A stretch of DNA of 64,000 bases from DATBQN01 sp963755825 (lineage in GTDB: Bacteria; Acidobacteriota; Thermoanaerobaculia; Multivoradales; UBA5704): positions 77,289 through 141,288 of the forward strand of contig CAVWLA010000002.1 of the NCBI GenBank assembly GCA_963755825.1. Reading direction: 5' to 3'. The notes under the pieces are model-generated. The model did not search any database, was not told the DNA's origin, and saw only the letters and a program-made list of their open reading frames with translations. Made by a program: the position numbers and the translations under genes. Each line of letters starts with the position of its first letter. The first letter of the stretch is position 1. Positions 51,501-59,072 of the stretch are shown here, piece after piece.

Positions 51501-52116
51501 CGTGGCGCGGACCTGGTACCGCGAGGCCCTCGTCGAGCTGCGGCGCCAGCGGAGCGACGTCCGCCGTGCCGCCGGCGCCGCCGCGGTCGACTGGGAGGCG
51601 CAGGCGGCCGATCCGCCCGACACCGACCTGACCCTGAACGCGGCTCTCGTCGAGATCGAGCTGGGCCGCGCCGAGCTCGACATCGAGAGCGGCTGCAGCC
51701 TCGACCGCGCCGAGCGCCTGCTCCGCTGGGCGAAGCGCCGCCTGCCGCGCGTCAAGGCGAGCGGCCGCAGCGAGTACCGGGCCCTCCACGACCAGCTGCA
51801 GGGCGAGATCCTGCTGCGGCGCGGCCATCCCGCCGCGGCTCTCCGCAGCCTGCGCCAGGCGCTGCAGACGAGCGACCGCGCGAGCGTCTACCGCGCCATC
51901 GCGCGCTGCCACCTGGCCCTGGCGCGGGCCGGCGAAGCCGAGCCCGAGCCCTCCTGGGCGGCCGCCCGCGAAGCCTGCCTGCGCGCCCGCGCCGCCGATC
52001 TCCGCGAGCTGGAGGGAGAGCGCATCGACGCCCTCCTCGCCGAGATCGAGCGCGAGCGGGCGGCGAGCGAGGCGCCCCGCGAAGCGAAGAAGGACGGCGC
52101 GGAACGGGCGAGCTGA
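48571..52116 (+). CDS. Giant membrane-anchored tetratricopeptide-repeat protein
   Basis: An 1181-residue protein. Residues about 20-140 hold four hydrophobic segments. A short alpha/beta region follows (VVVPFASFGGGAEDKAFADGLAARLHAEL, about 150-180), resembling the start of FlgO/TolB-type domains found in TPR-linked signalling proteins. The rest is TPR and TPR-like helices. Clear repeats include DQFARCHYNLGVVYREMGRPDSAEMAF and ADDHRLLGWVHLLYGHFERSEAEL, and the middle 400 residues are divergent. No enzymatic domain is seen. Such proteins are scaffolds or sensors for large complexes. It stands alone between an isoprenoid cluster and the mobile island. Confidence 0.82.
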   Translation: MEASRFKIASYCFTARHHRAVRAAWASLVAIAAWLASGVGWPRLPLASRATAALLAAALAVTWLALLALWPGFSAWYGRRFRYVAWRSAKALAAARRAGPVAASAALLFLLLVAAGLSRPRLPAAAEVAGAALGLVLFGAALRLRRRLVVVPFASFGGGAEDKAFADGLAARLHAELAGTRDLYRLIDEMWTPSSAGGAFALTLNAQDPGSEIQGIVGPDAKLSFGFLQLPLGALFGVLSRLVQGPRISGSVHGSGAERTIVAAVSGGGFRQSWRAERDDREAEGRPQGPQASPAPDDLVEQLAYRILTDLAPVGSPRWRAVRSHARGLTSYRETRRTQRDRPLLLADAERHLLAALEADDQFARCHYNLGVVYREMGRPDSAEMAFRNALQKGHSFAECRLALASLRFESGRWGEAIRLCDGALEIEPDQPKTWSLRGLALRKEREQEVGEQGFGAGDERWLAIEQSREVALALAWRQLCAATLAGRPASELTDVARIAAVNLAVVKAQRHRHAAAERTLFQAIHLAPGDQSLRHELGKIRFDRGDLAGTVDAFRTSFAATLDPVRRADQLLRTLVSHEALAGQPRRKEARRAADRAAADADSLQLLDLLVEMDVVDRLDRLLLPRHLSGPSAARLRAVAALHRAAMQGENEATDGYRERLGRLHGRLAELLRRPAEAMVDEAYLDRLAAFGASLAEAEIAADFRAADLGAVTAWLTGGPDETAEERSARRAALARTVAEDRAWIATQSDILLAGALQKEPTGIDDPPASEDLLEGAIARLADRGSEQPRSQHLEGQIVYACIARLPEQASVEREALLGKALLHAERAVRLDPESADDHRLLGWVHLLYGHFERSEAELSLSQSLAPGDPQMMQSIAQSYWNLGVERRDHASRRAAFERVIDLLGQSLRLDEAFGFAPERLPFRGWTHHWLGRFHNELRHFDEGRSSLQIALRLGFKRLGSRLALAGAAVDERTYGVARTWYREALVELRRQRSDVRRAAGAAAVDWEAQAADPPDTDLTLNAALVEIELGRAELDIESGCSLDRAERLLRWAKRRLPRVKASGRSEYRALHDQLQGEILLRRGHPAAALRSLRQALQTSDRASVYRAIARCHLALARAGEAEPEPSWAAAREACLRARAADLRELEGERIDALLAEIERERAASEAPREAKKDGAERAS

Positions 52117-52148
52117 CGAGCCTGGAATCCCGATACACCTCGTGAGGT

Positions 52149-52256
52149 GTCATCCTGAGCGCAGCGAAGGATCTGTGGGAGGGAGCGCTCCAAATCATTG
52201 ACCGTACTGTGCTTAGAGCTTCCCTCCCCCAGATCCTTCGCTGCGCTCAGGATGAC
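52149..52256. repeat. MITE/REP-like inverted repeat element
   Basis: Perfect 26-base arms lie at 52149-52174 and 52231-52256, containing TCCTGAGCGCAGCGAAGGAT and its complement. They continue as an imperfect match for about 15 more bases inward and leave a core of about 25 bases. Such long-armed elements form stable hairpins. It marks the border between the TPR gene and the integrase island and may also terminate the TPR transcript. Confidence 0.85.
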
Positions 52257-52470
52257 TGAACGGATAGGCGTTTACACCCTCCTGTCGCACCCTGTCTCCG
52301 GTCTTCCGGCCGCGTCTCATCTGAAGTCTAAGTATCGGCAGTATAATGCGTTAGTGGTGGCTACGGCCGGCCTGACTCGTCTCTCGGACGCTCGCTCCGT
52401 CTTGCCTTGACTCAGGAGTCTTGTTACCCATATTGTTACCCGCAGAGAGTCGAGCAAAGGGGGGGCGGAC

Positions 52471-53829
52471 ATGCCCAGGCGAGTCGCCACGGAGCCGCTG
52501 ACGGACAAGCAGGTCAAAGCCCTGAGCACCAACCTGGACCGCATCGACGTCCCAGATTCCGCGGTCGCCGGGGGTGGAATCCGCGTCTTCGCGAGCGGGC
52601 GCAAGGTGTGGTTCCTCGTCTACTGGACTCCGAAGAAGGGCGACGCTCCCCGGCGACAGAGGCGTAAGAGCTACGGCAGCTATCCCCAGGTCTCCCTCGC
52701 AGAGTTCCGCCGACTCGCTCAGATCGACAAGGGCATGCTCGCCAAGGGGCAGGACCCGCAACCCGAGTTGCCGACCGCCTGCACGGCCGCTCAGGCCGCT
52801 GCTCTCGACAAGAGACTACTCGACTTCTTCCCCCACGGGTACAGCCTCGGCACCTTCGGGGAGCTGGCGGCGATCTACCTGCGCCGCTGCACCTGGCTAT
52901 CCAAGAAGAATCGCCAGGACGAAGGGTATCTCACCCGGGACTTCCTCCCCCGGTGGCGTGACACGCCTCTGGCGGAGATCACCCGGGCCGAGGTGGTAAT
53001 CCTGCTCGATGAGATCATCGACCGTGGAGCGCCGCAGTTGTCCATCCGAACCAAGGACGTGCTCTCCGCCCTGTTCAACTTCGCCGTGGACCGCGGCCTG
53101 ATGGAGAAGAACCCCATTGCAGGCTATAAGCACCGGATCAAGAGGAACTCCCGCGAGCGCTACCTCACCGATCTAGAGATCGGCCAATTCTGGCGGGCGT
53201 GCGACCAGGTGCCCCACGTCTCCAGCGACATCTATAAGACCGTCCTCTTGACCGCCTGCCGGCCGGGAGAAGCCTGTGCCATGGAATGGCGCGAGATCCA
53301 AGGCGACTGGTGGGTGATCCCCGGCCGTAAGACGAAGAACGGCAAAGAGCACTGGATCTACATCACGGCCGCGCTGCGGGAGATCCTCGACCGGCGGGCG
53401 GCCGAGTCGAAGGGGGAACGGAACGTCTTCACCAGTGCGAAGACCGAGGGTGAGGCGGTGCGCTACCTCTCGTATCACACGAAGAAGGTGCGCCAGCTCT
53501 CCGGCATCCCGGACTTCAGGCCGCACGACCTGAGGCGAACGGCGCGAACGCATGTCTCGATGCTCGGGTTCTCCGATGAGATCGGCGAAGTGCTGCTCAA
53601 CCACTCCAAGAAGGGCGTCGCGGCGGTCTACAACCGGAACCCCTACGAGAGGGAGAAGCGGGAGGCATGGACGGCTTGGGCGGCTAAGATTGCGGCTGTG
53701 ACGCGGGCCCTTGACAAGGCCGCATTAGGCGAGGCGCCGAAGGGGGCAGAGCAATTGGACCTAGGTAGGGGTCCGGTAGGGACGCTACTTACTGACGGGC
53801 TAGACTATGCAGCTCCGGGCATGATTTAG
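52471..53829 (+). CDS. int: Tyrosine-type site-specific integrase
   Basis: A 452-residue phage/P4-type integrase. Catalytic residues appear as R264 (TACRPGEAC), a lysine near 289 (RKTKNGKEH), H352 and R355 (PHDLRRT), H378 (LLNHSKK) and Tyr387 (AAVYNRN). The N-terminal 120 residues correspond to the DNA arm-binding region, starting LTDKQVKALSTNL. It catalyses integration and excision of the island. ATG 52471 follows AAAGGGGGG. GC content is already lower than in the flanking TPR gene. No excisionase gene was recognised beside it. Confidence 0.95.
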   Translation: MPRRVATEPLTDKQVKALSTNLDRIDVPDSAVAGGGIRVFASGRKVWFLVYWTPKKGDAPRRQRRKSYGSYPQVSLAEFRRLAQIDKGMLAKGQDPQPELPTACTAAQAAALDKRLLDFFPHGYSLGTFGELAAIYLRRCTWLSKKNRQDEGYLTRDFLPRWRDTPLAEITRAEVVILLDEIIDRGAPQLSIRTKDVLSALFNFAVDRGLMEKNPIAGYKHRIKRNSRERYLTDLEIGQFWRACDQVPHVSSDIYKTVLLTACRPGEACAMEWREIQGDWWVIPGRKTKNGKEHWIYITAALREILDRRAAESKGERNVFTSAKTEGEAVRYLSYHTKKVRQLSGIPDFRPHDLRRTARTHVSMLGFSDEIGEVLLNHSKKGVAAVYNRNPYEREKREAWTAWAAKIAAVTRALDKAALGEAPKGAEQLDLGRGPVGTLLTDGLDYAAPGMI

Positions 53830-53841
53830 TAGTCCTATACG

Positions 53842-54489
53842 ATGCCAATTCAAAAGACAGCCGTCTTCATTTTTGGCCTTAGCGGAGCAGGAAAATCTAC
53901 AGCCGCGACGACGCTGGTAGATGACTTCGGCTTCTATCTTATAAGCGGCGGCAAGATGCTCCGGCAACTCTCTATGCGAATTGATGATCCTGCTGGCAAA
54001 GTCGCACGTGACGCAATACATCGTGGCGTCCCAATTCCCGACGATTTGGTGTTAGATCTCTACAGCTCTCAGTTGAGAGTAGCGCAAGGAAAATCGCTTG
54101 TCTTTGACGGCAATCCAAAAGATCGCTCCCAATTAGAAGTGACGCTAGAGTTAATCGCCATATATGGATACTCACTCCCTCATACGTGCTGCATTCACCT
54201 TCAACTCCTACCGCAAGCCGCGCTTGATCGCTTAGCGAAAAGGAGGGCCTGCGGCAGATGTGGGTTTCAAGGAATGGGCGACACCTGCCCCATTTGCGGT
54301 AGTCCCACGGTCGGTCGCCACGATGATTCTCAAGCTTCTGTTGTAGAAAGCAAGTTCCGTTGGTTCCATGATGAGGTTCTGCCTGCGATAGAATGGTTCT
54401 CCACGATAGGAAGAGTCTTCTCAGTCGATGCTGATCAAGGTCTAAGCGCATTCAAGGAAGACATCCGGACTCTCGCTTCGCGCTTTTAG
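53842..54489 (+). CDS. Adenylate-kinase-like nucleoside monophosphate kinase with zinc LID
   Basis: A 215-residue P-loop protein. Motifs in order: P-loop GLSGAGKST (12-20), an NMP-binding region ending FDGNPKDRSQ (88-97, in place of the adenylate kinase DGFPR), a zinc LID with CGRCG (137-141) and CPICG (149-153), and RHDD (159-162), matching the adenylate kinase R-x-D-D motif. It should phosphorylate a nucleoside monophosphate or a related molecule. The changed DGNPK motif suggests an altered substrate. It starts 12 bases after the integrase stop and is the first gene of the AT-rich cargo operon. A housekeeping adk would be in a secY/rpl context, not here. Confidence 0.82.
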   Translation: MPIQKTAVFIFGLSGAGKSTAATTLVDDFGFYLISGGKMLRQLSMRIDDPAGKVARDAIHRGVPIPDDLVLDLYSSQLRVAQGKSLVFDGNPKDRSQLEVTLELIAIYGYSLPHTCCIHLQLLPQAALDRLAKRRACGRCGFQGMGDTCPICGSPTVGRHDDSQASVVESKFRWFHDEVLPAIEWFSTIGRVFSVDADQGLSAFKEDIRTLASRF

Positions 54490-54512
54490 GGCATATAGTT
54501 TGCTCGCGAGCC

Positions 54513-56096
54513 ATGTACCCCATTCCCCGGAACATATTTATTCAGTATTTCAGTCGTGAAATGCTCAAAAATTACGGCCTCGACCGCAAATACGAGCCTG
54601 TGCGCTTGGCTAATGCGATGCTAAGGGTTGCCCGGATCTGTTATCTGCTGACAGGTGGCAAGCTACTGATCCCAACAATTGATTTGGTTGAATCGCCTCA
54701 TCTATCTCATGCTCTACCAGCGCTAAAGTCGCTTTTGCCTTCAGGTGAACTGCAATTTGTGGGTTCTGAAGTTGAGCCAAATAAATTCATTGGGCATAAG
54801 CAAACCCACTTCGGCGGCTCTCGGTTGTATCCTCAATATTTTGAAGACACAATTGTCCCTCAGCTCGAAACCACGTCAGATCAGTGGATCAAGAGAGCCG
54901 AGTCTACCACTCATGATCTAACAAGAAGATGGCAAGATCTGGTCGAGCTGACAGAGAAGGCCGATGCCGACACCAGCTCTGTCGATCTCCGCCTGATGGA
55001 GGGTCTGTGGCAGAAGCTCCGAAGGGGGTTGCCTGTACATGCAGATAGCCTCGGGGAGCTTTATGACTTGCCGGAACGTCTAGATGGGGAGGCCTTTCTC
55101 TGGGATATTGTAGAGGGCAGGGGACTCCTGAAAGGTGCAGGAGAAATCAAGCCGCTTGCCTCCTTAGTCCTCGGCATGAAGTGGCTTCAAAGTCATCTTG
55201 AGGAATTTGATGCAGCCGTAATGACCGATCTCCCACTCCTCAACTGGCTTGACTGCGGGCTACGTAGCCTTTGGCCGCGAAGAGTTCTAAGCTATGCTGT
55301 GGCCGTCAATGTGCTGCGCCAGTACGACTTGGCAGATTATATTTTTGATCTTCCATTTGAGTGGCTTCAAGAGCTGCGGAGGAGAGCATCATTTTTGTAC
55401 TTCAGGGAGACGGTTTGGCTACCCAAGCATGATCACCTCTTCCTGGGGGTAAGTGAATCCAGTCAGCCGTTACTTCTCTTCGAGCGCTTTCTGCTAGATT
55501 CTGTCCATAATCGCAAACAAGTCGCCAGCGGGAATAAACACCCAGACAAATCATTTCGCCATGCACTAGATGTTTTCGACCTTATCACACATAAGCTATT
55601 AGATTTCGAGAATCAAAGAGCAGCCACTTCTCTTGTGCTCCCGAAAGGAGACTATCAAATGACCGCGAAGGTCTTTCTAGTGCATAGCTGGAATGCACAG
55701 CTGAAGAACGAGGTTCACGTATTCCTAGTTAACGAGCTTCAGCTTTCCGTAGTCGTAATGGATGCAAGCCCAATGGGGGGGCGTACGCTGCCCGAGAAGT
55801 TTGAGGCCACCGCACAAGAGGCATCGTTTGCAGTCGTCCTGATAACGGCCGATGAGAAAATTACTAAGGAGGACGGTTCGTCAATATGGCGTATTCGCCC
55901 AAATGTCTTACTCGAGATTGGGTATTTCTGGGGAAAGCTCGGCAGGAAGAACTTGGCTATCCTAATTGAGCGAGCATCCGAAATTGAAATACCAACCGAT
56001 CTGGCTGGCATTGGTTACCTGCCGCTTAGTGGCGGTTTTTCGTCCGTGAAGTTCGAGCTGCTAAAAGAGTTGAGGCAAGCTGGAGTTGTTAGCTGA
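54513..56096 (+). CDS. TIR-like (CAP12/PF10137-type) effector with unknown N-terminal domain
   Basis: A 527-residue protein. Residues about 385-523 form a TIR-like nucleotide-binding domain: VFLVHSWNAQLKNEVHVFL, GGRTLPEKFEATAQEASFAVVLITADE and RPNVLLEIGYFWGKLGR (462-478). Glu468 is at the position of the NAD-cleaving Glu in this family. Related domains act as NADase effectors in CBASS and Pycsar anti-phage systems. Residues 1-380 are helical, match nothing I recognise and would be the sensor. It follows the kinase gene by 23 bases and precedes the PfkB-like gene by 9. The likely outcome of activation is NAD depletion, but that is inferred. Confidence 0.82.
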   Translation: MYPIPRNIFIQYFSREMLKNYGLDRKYEPVRLANAMLRVARICYLLTGGKLLIPTIDLVESPHLSHALPALKSLLPSGELQFVGSEVEPNKFIGHKQTHFGGSRLYPQYFEDTIVPQLETTSDQWIKRAESTTHDLTRRWQDLVELTEKADADTSSVDLRLMEGLWQKLRRGLPVHADSLGELYDLPERLDGEAFLWDIVEGRGLLKGAGEIKPLASLVLGMKWLQSHLEEFDAAVMTDLPLLNWLDCGLRSLWPRRVLSYAVAVNVLRQYDLADYIFDLPFEWLQELRRRASFLYFRETVWLPKHDHLFLGVSESSQPLLLFERFLLDSVHNRKQVASGNKHPDKSFRHALDVFDLITHKLLDFENQRAATSLVLPKGDYQMTAKVFLVHSWNAQLKNEVHVFLVNELQLSVVVMDASPMGGRTLPEKFEATAQEASFAVVLITADEKITKEDGSSIWRIRPNVLLEIGYFWGKLGRKNLAILIERASEIEIPTDLAGIGYLPLSGGFSSVKFELLKELRQAGVVS

Positions 56097-56105
56097 GAGC
56101 TAATT

Positions 56106-56855
56106 GTGATGATCTTTGGCACGGGGGCTTGCACATTCGACGTTTTATTCACTCTCGGGTCAATGCCAAATTTCAGATCAACTGTGATGGCCCAGGATTT
56201 CACGCTCCAGCTCGGAGGCCCTGTAGCGAACGCCTTGGTTGGTCTTTCTCGGTTTGGACTTTTGACCAAAGCTTTTGGAGAGGTGGGCGACGATGAGGCT
56301 GGACGGCAGATCGTCAAATGGCTCGTCAGGGAGAAGGTAGACGTTGAGCATCTTCGCCTTAGGGATCAAAGCACCTCGCGAGTCGTTCTTGCCTTGGTGG
56401 ACGCTCGAACTGGAGATCGCTCATTTATTTTTCGGCCAGACTCGTTTATAGAACCCAGCATTGATATTCTAGATAGAATTGACTTCACCACGTGTCGATT
56501 ACTAATAGTGGATGAAGCGACAGACTTCAGTATTGAGGCTGCGCGCAGGTGCAAGAAGAGTGGCGGGAAAGTGCTTTTTGCAGGTGGCTGGTATCGCGGT
56601 TTGATCGGCCTGCTTCTTGAGCATGCCGACTTCTTCATCATTTCAAGGGAGTTCCTTCGTGACTGGGCAAGGAAGGACGGGGCTTCTCACTCTCTCGAAG
56701 AGTTCTTTACGCGAGGCAACTTCCGCTTCGGTATCCAGACGAATGGCGAGAAAGGCTGCATACTTCAGACACCTCTAGGGGGCAGCCGTGGCCTTCCCAC
56801 CGTACCCGCTGTCTTGAACTTCATAGAGAAGGCCAAAAGAGGAGAAGACCAATGA
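56106..56855 (+). CDS. PfkB-family protein lacking the catalytic C-terminus
   Basis: A 249-residue ribokinase-fold protein. The first PfkB signature is clear (GGPVANALVGLSRFG, about 37-51) and the beta-sheet lid region precedes it. Normal PfkB kinases are about 300 residues and end with a DTxGAGD motif carrying the catalytic Asp and anion hole. This protein stops after the segment equivalent to TNGEKGCIL and a short tail, so that motif is missing. The stop overlaps the next start by 4 bases, so the short form looks native rather than frameshifted. It may bind a nucleoside or sugar without phosphorylating it. Confidence 0.82.
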   Translation: MMIFGTGACTFDVLFTLGSMPNFRSTVMAQDFTLQLGGPVANALVGLSRFGLLTKAFGEVGDDEAGRQIVKWLVREKVDVEHLRLRDQSTSRVVLALVDARTGDRSFIFRPDSFIEPSIDILDRIDFTTCRLLIVDEATDFSIEAARRCKKSGGKVLFAGGWYRGLIGLLLEHADFFIISREFLRDWARKDGASHSLEEFFTRGNFRFGIQTNGEKGCILQTPLGGSRGLPTVPAVLNFIEKAKRGEDQ

Positions 56856-57484
56856 AGGTAGATATTCTTCGCGAGTGGTCAACCCCCCTCGGAATTGTGG
56901 ATTTTGAAGACGTGAGTGAACTCAATGCCAATCTGAAGTCGCTAATCTTGCAGAAGGAGATTGAATATAGGTCAATTCCAGTTCCGCCAAAAAGAACACC
57001 GCAGTACTGGAACCGCTTTTCACAATTTCATCAGCACCAAAATCTTTTGTCATGGGGGGGCAACGCAATTGATCGGCTTCGGGAGATGATCCAGGGCGCC
57101 GCCGTTGACTTTGCCCGATCCGCGTTCGAGCTGAAAAGCTTTCTGCCCAGAAGAATTGATGCATGGGCCAATGTTAACCGCAAAAGTGACTGGCACGGGC
57201 TACATTCCCACTATACGCGAGTGGGTGAAATGATCTCTGGCGTATATTGGGTATGCGACGAGAGAGTTCGGCAGGATGGTGGGTTCGATGGTGAACTCAT
57301 ATATTACGATCCAAGAGGTCTTGCTATTCCTGAGCGCTACGAGAAGATCTTCAAGCCGGTGCCTGGGAGAATGATTCTGCATCCTTCTTGGCTGGCACAT
57401 GCGGTTGCCCCCAACCAATCGGAGGCGCTTAGAATTTCGGTGGCCTTCGATGTTCTTGGTCCTGCGTCCGGGGCTTTTAGGTGA
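56852..57484 (+). CDS. 2OG-Fe(II) oxygenase of the TIGR02466 family
   Basis: A 210-residue double-stranded beta-helix oxygenase. The iron region WANVNRKSDWHGLHSHYTR (about 105-123) supplies the first ligands (H118 or H120 region). The distal LAHAVAP (H183) and RISVAFD (Arg194, for 2-oxoglutarate) complete the site, and SGVYWV and YYDPRG are further family blocks. Members are found in phages and bacteria; substrates are mostly unknown and may be nucleotides, sugars or peptides. ATG 56852 overlaps the PfkB-like stop, and its own stop overlaps the GNAT start. Confidence 0.85.
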   Translation: MKVDILREWSTPLGIVDFEDVSELNANLKSLILQKEIEYRSIPVPPKRTPQYWNRFSQFHQHQNLLSWGGNAIDRLREMIQGAAVDFARSAFELKSFLPRRIDAWANVNRKSDWHGLHSHYTRVGEMISGVYWVCDERVRQDGGFDGELIYYDPRGLAIPERYEKIFKPVPGRMILHPSWLAHAVAPNQSEALRISVAFDVLGPASGAFR

Positions 57485-58185
57485 CTGATATGGTTGCCGA
57501 GCGCTCATTCCGACTCAGACTCATTGAGCCATCTGAAGATCCTGTAACGGCTATGAAGGTATCGGAGCTGTTGATGGCCGCTTCTTCGGACTTAGCTGTT
57601 TCACGCGGAGGCCACGTGCCTGATGAGATTGTAGCTAACCTCATTCAGCAAAAATACACTACGCCAGGCTCGGTTGCAAAAACGTTTGCTAATGCAGGAT
57701 ACCGGTTCGTTCTTCTCGACGAGGCTGATGATATTGCGGCGACGGTTCTTGTTGCCAAGTCTCCAGAGATTCTGCTGGCTAAGAATAGCGAGGAGCTGAC
57801 TTCATTATCCGACTCCACTTGTCCGCCCGGCTATCATTGCCTCTTTAATCTGGCTGTAAGAAAGGACTTGCGAAGGAAGGGATTGGCTAGGGAACTACTC
57901 GGAAGCATAGAGGGTTGCTTCCGAAAATTGCTTCGGGGCACCGGCTATTGGATTCGTGCCGAGCCTCCAGATCATGACATTTTCATAAGACTCGGGTTTG
58001 ATCACTGGACAGCTTTCGACGGCTTCTTCGATGGACCAGTTTCAATACCACCAGGTTTCGGTAGTGTAGCAGAGTTTAATGCATGTTACGTCTGCGGATG
58101 CCCGCGCAGTCCCGCACAGAAGGAGCACTTACGAACTCGGAAATACAAATACGGAGCTTTCGTCCGGGGCTTCGGAGGGCAATAG
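57481..58185 (+). CDS. GNAT-family N-acetyltransferase
   Basis: A 234-residue acetyltransferase with the acetyl-CoA motif NLAVRKDLRRKGLARELL (about 122-139) and a C-terminal region that includes a Cys-x-Cys pair (VCGCPRSP, about 203-210) and a basic tail. GTG 57481 overlaps the oxygenase stop as GTGA; ATG 57490 is an alternative. It could acetylate a small molecule made by the operon, or a toxic product, but no substrate is indicated. It is the last gene of the five-gene run. Confidence 0.82.
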   Translation: MTDMVAERSFRLRLIEPSEDPVTAMKVSELLMAASSDLAVSRGGHVPDEIVANLIQQKYTTPGSVAKTFANAGYRFVLLDEADDIAATVLVAKSPEILLAKNSEELTSLSDSTCPPGYHCLFNLAVRKDLRRKGLARELLGSIEGCFRKLLRGTGYWIRAEPPDHDIFIRLGFDHWTAFDGFFDGPVSIPPGFGSVAEFNACYVCGCPRSPAQKEHLRTRKYKYGAFVRGFGGQ

Positions 58186-58548
58186 TCAGAAAGATCGGCC
58201 AGTGCTCGCGCTGAGATGTGGGGGATCGCTAGACGGTGGAGGGCTGGCTACGAAGCGTTGAAGACGCGGGGCTCGGCATACACACAGCGCAATTTCGGGC
58301 GCTACGTCTCGCGGCGAGCGCCTACAAGATGTGCCAGAGACGTTCTTCAAGAGATTGTCGTCTCTCGAAGGGTGGAAGGGACTCGCCCGCCAGGATTGCC
58401 ATCGGGCCAATGATTGAGCTGGACGCCTATTGGCGTACTCTGTCAGCTTTGGAAGGTAACGCGAGTATAGAACGCCCTAGCTTCCACTCACTAGCCGCAA
58501 GCCAAACCTCTTGGATTCGAGGATAATCCGACGCCGACAGATGGATCT
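58186..58548. other. Gene-poor stretch with degenerate coding traces
   Basis: About 360 bases with no convincing gene. Short peptides in different frames (DVPETFFKRLSSLEGWKG at about 58330-58385) look protein-like but end quickly, suggesting a decayed gene. Confidence 0.4.
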
Positions 58549-59040
58549 GTGATGTTAGATAGAACCGCCGGGCAAGGAGATTCTTTGCCGCAACCCAACT
58601 TCACTATCCCATATTACCTGATTCTGTTTACTTCAACGATGCATGATCGGTCATTCGAGTCTGCCGCTGATATGAGTGCGTATTTTTATGCGAACGTGAC
58701 TTCCCCATACGGCTTTGATCGAGATCTGAGTGCTATCATTCCGGCGCTCTGGTACTGCCTTCATCTCCCCAGAACAAGGTTAGATTTTGCTGATCATCCC
58801 AGTGCCACGGGAATAAAGGCGACGCAGTTGTTCATCGACCTCCCGCATAACATAGTAATTCTACCTGTTCCTTGGCTGGGGCCTTGGCCAATTTTACCTG
58901 GCAACATGCCAGTGATTATCTTCGCACAACAGGCGTTGTGGCGAGAGGCGGAAAGACTTGCGTCTCTAATACCTGCTTGCGTTGAGGTCGCAGATACCGC
59001 GACTCTTGACACAGGTAGTCTTCGGCCGATATCCATTTAG
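58549..59040 (+). CDS. Hypothetical protein of the island
   Basis: A 163-residue protein of no recognised family, reading from GTG 58549 (ATG 58552 is the next codon) to a stop at 59040. It is moderately hydrophobic with conserved-looking segments (PHNIVILPVPWLGPWPILPGNMPVIIFAQQALWREAERL). The segment NMPVIIFA is matched on the opposite strand by sequence about 170 bases downstream (NIPVIIFAK). No ribosome site is obvious. It may be cargo or a fragment of a larger gene. Confidence 0.5.
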   Translation: MMLDRTAGQGDSLPQPNFTIPYYLILFTSTMHDRSFESAADMSAYFYANVTSPYGFDRDLSAIIPALWYCLHLPRTRLDFADHPSATGIKATQLFIDLPHNIVILPVPWLGPWPILPGNMPVIIFAQQALWREAERLASLIPACVEVADTATLDTGSLRPISI

Positions 59041-59072
59041 AAATACAATTTATCAGCCAAGCTAGGTCGTCT

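Noticed and set aside
52117..52470. Possible tRNA gene or attachment core before the integrase
   Set aside because: No cloverleaf, T-loop or CCA-like end could be found on either strand, and no direct repeat matches the far side within the window.
58236..58526. 96-residue plus-strand open frame
   Set aside because: No ribosome site, no recognisable domain, and protein-like peptides appear in different frames, which fits a decayed sequence better than a gene.
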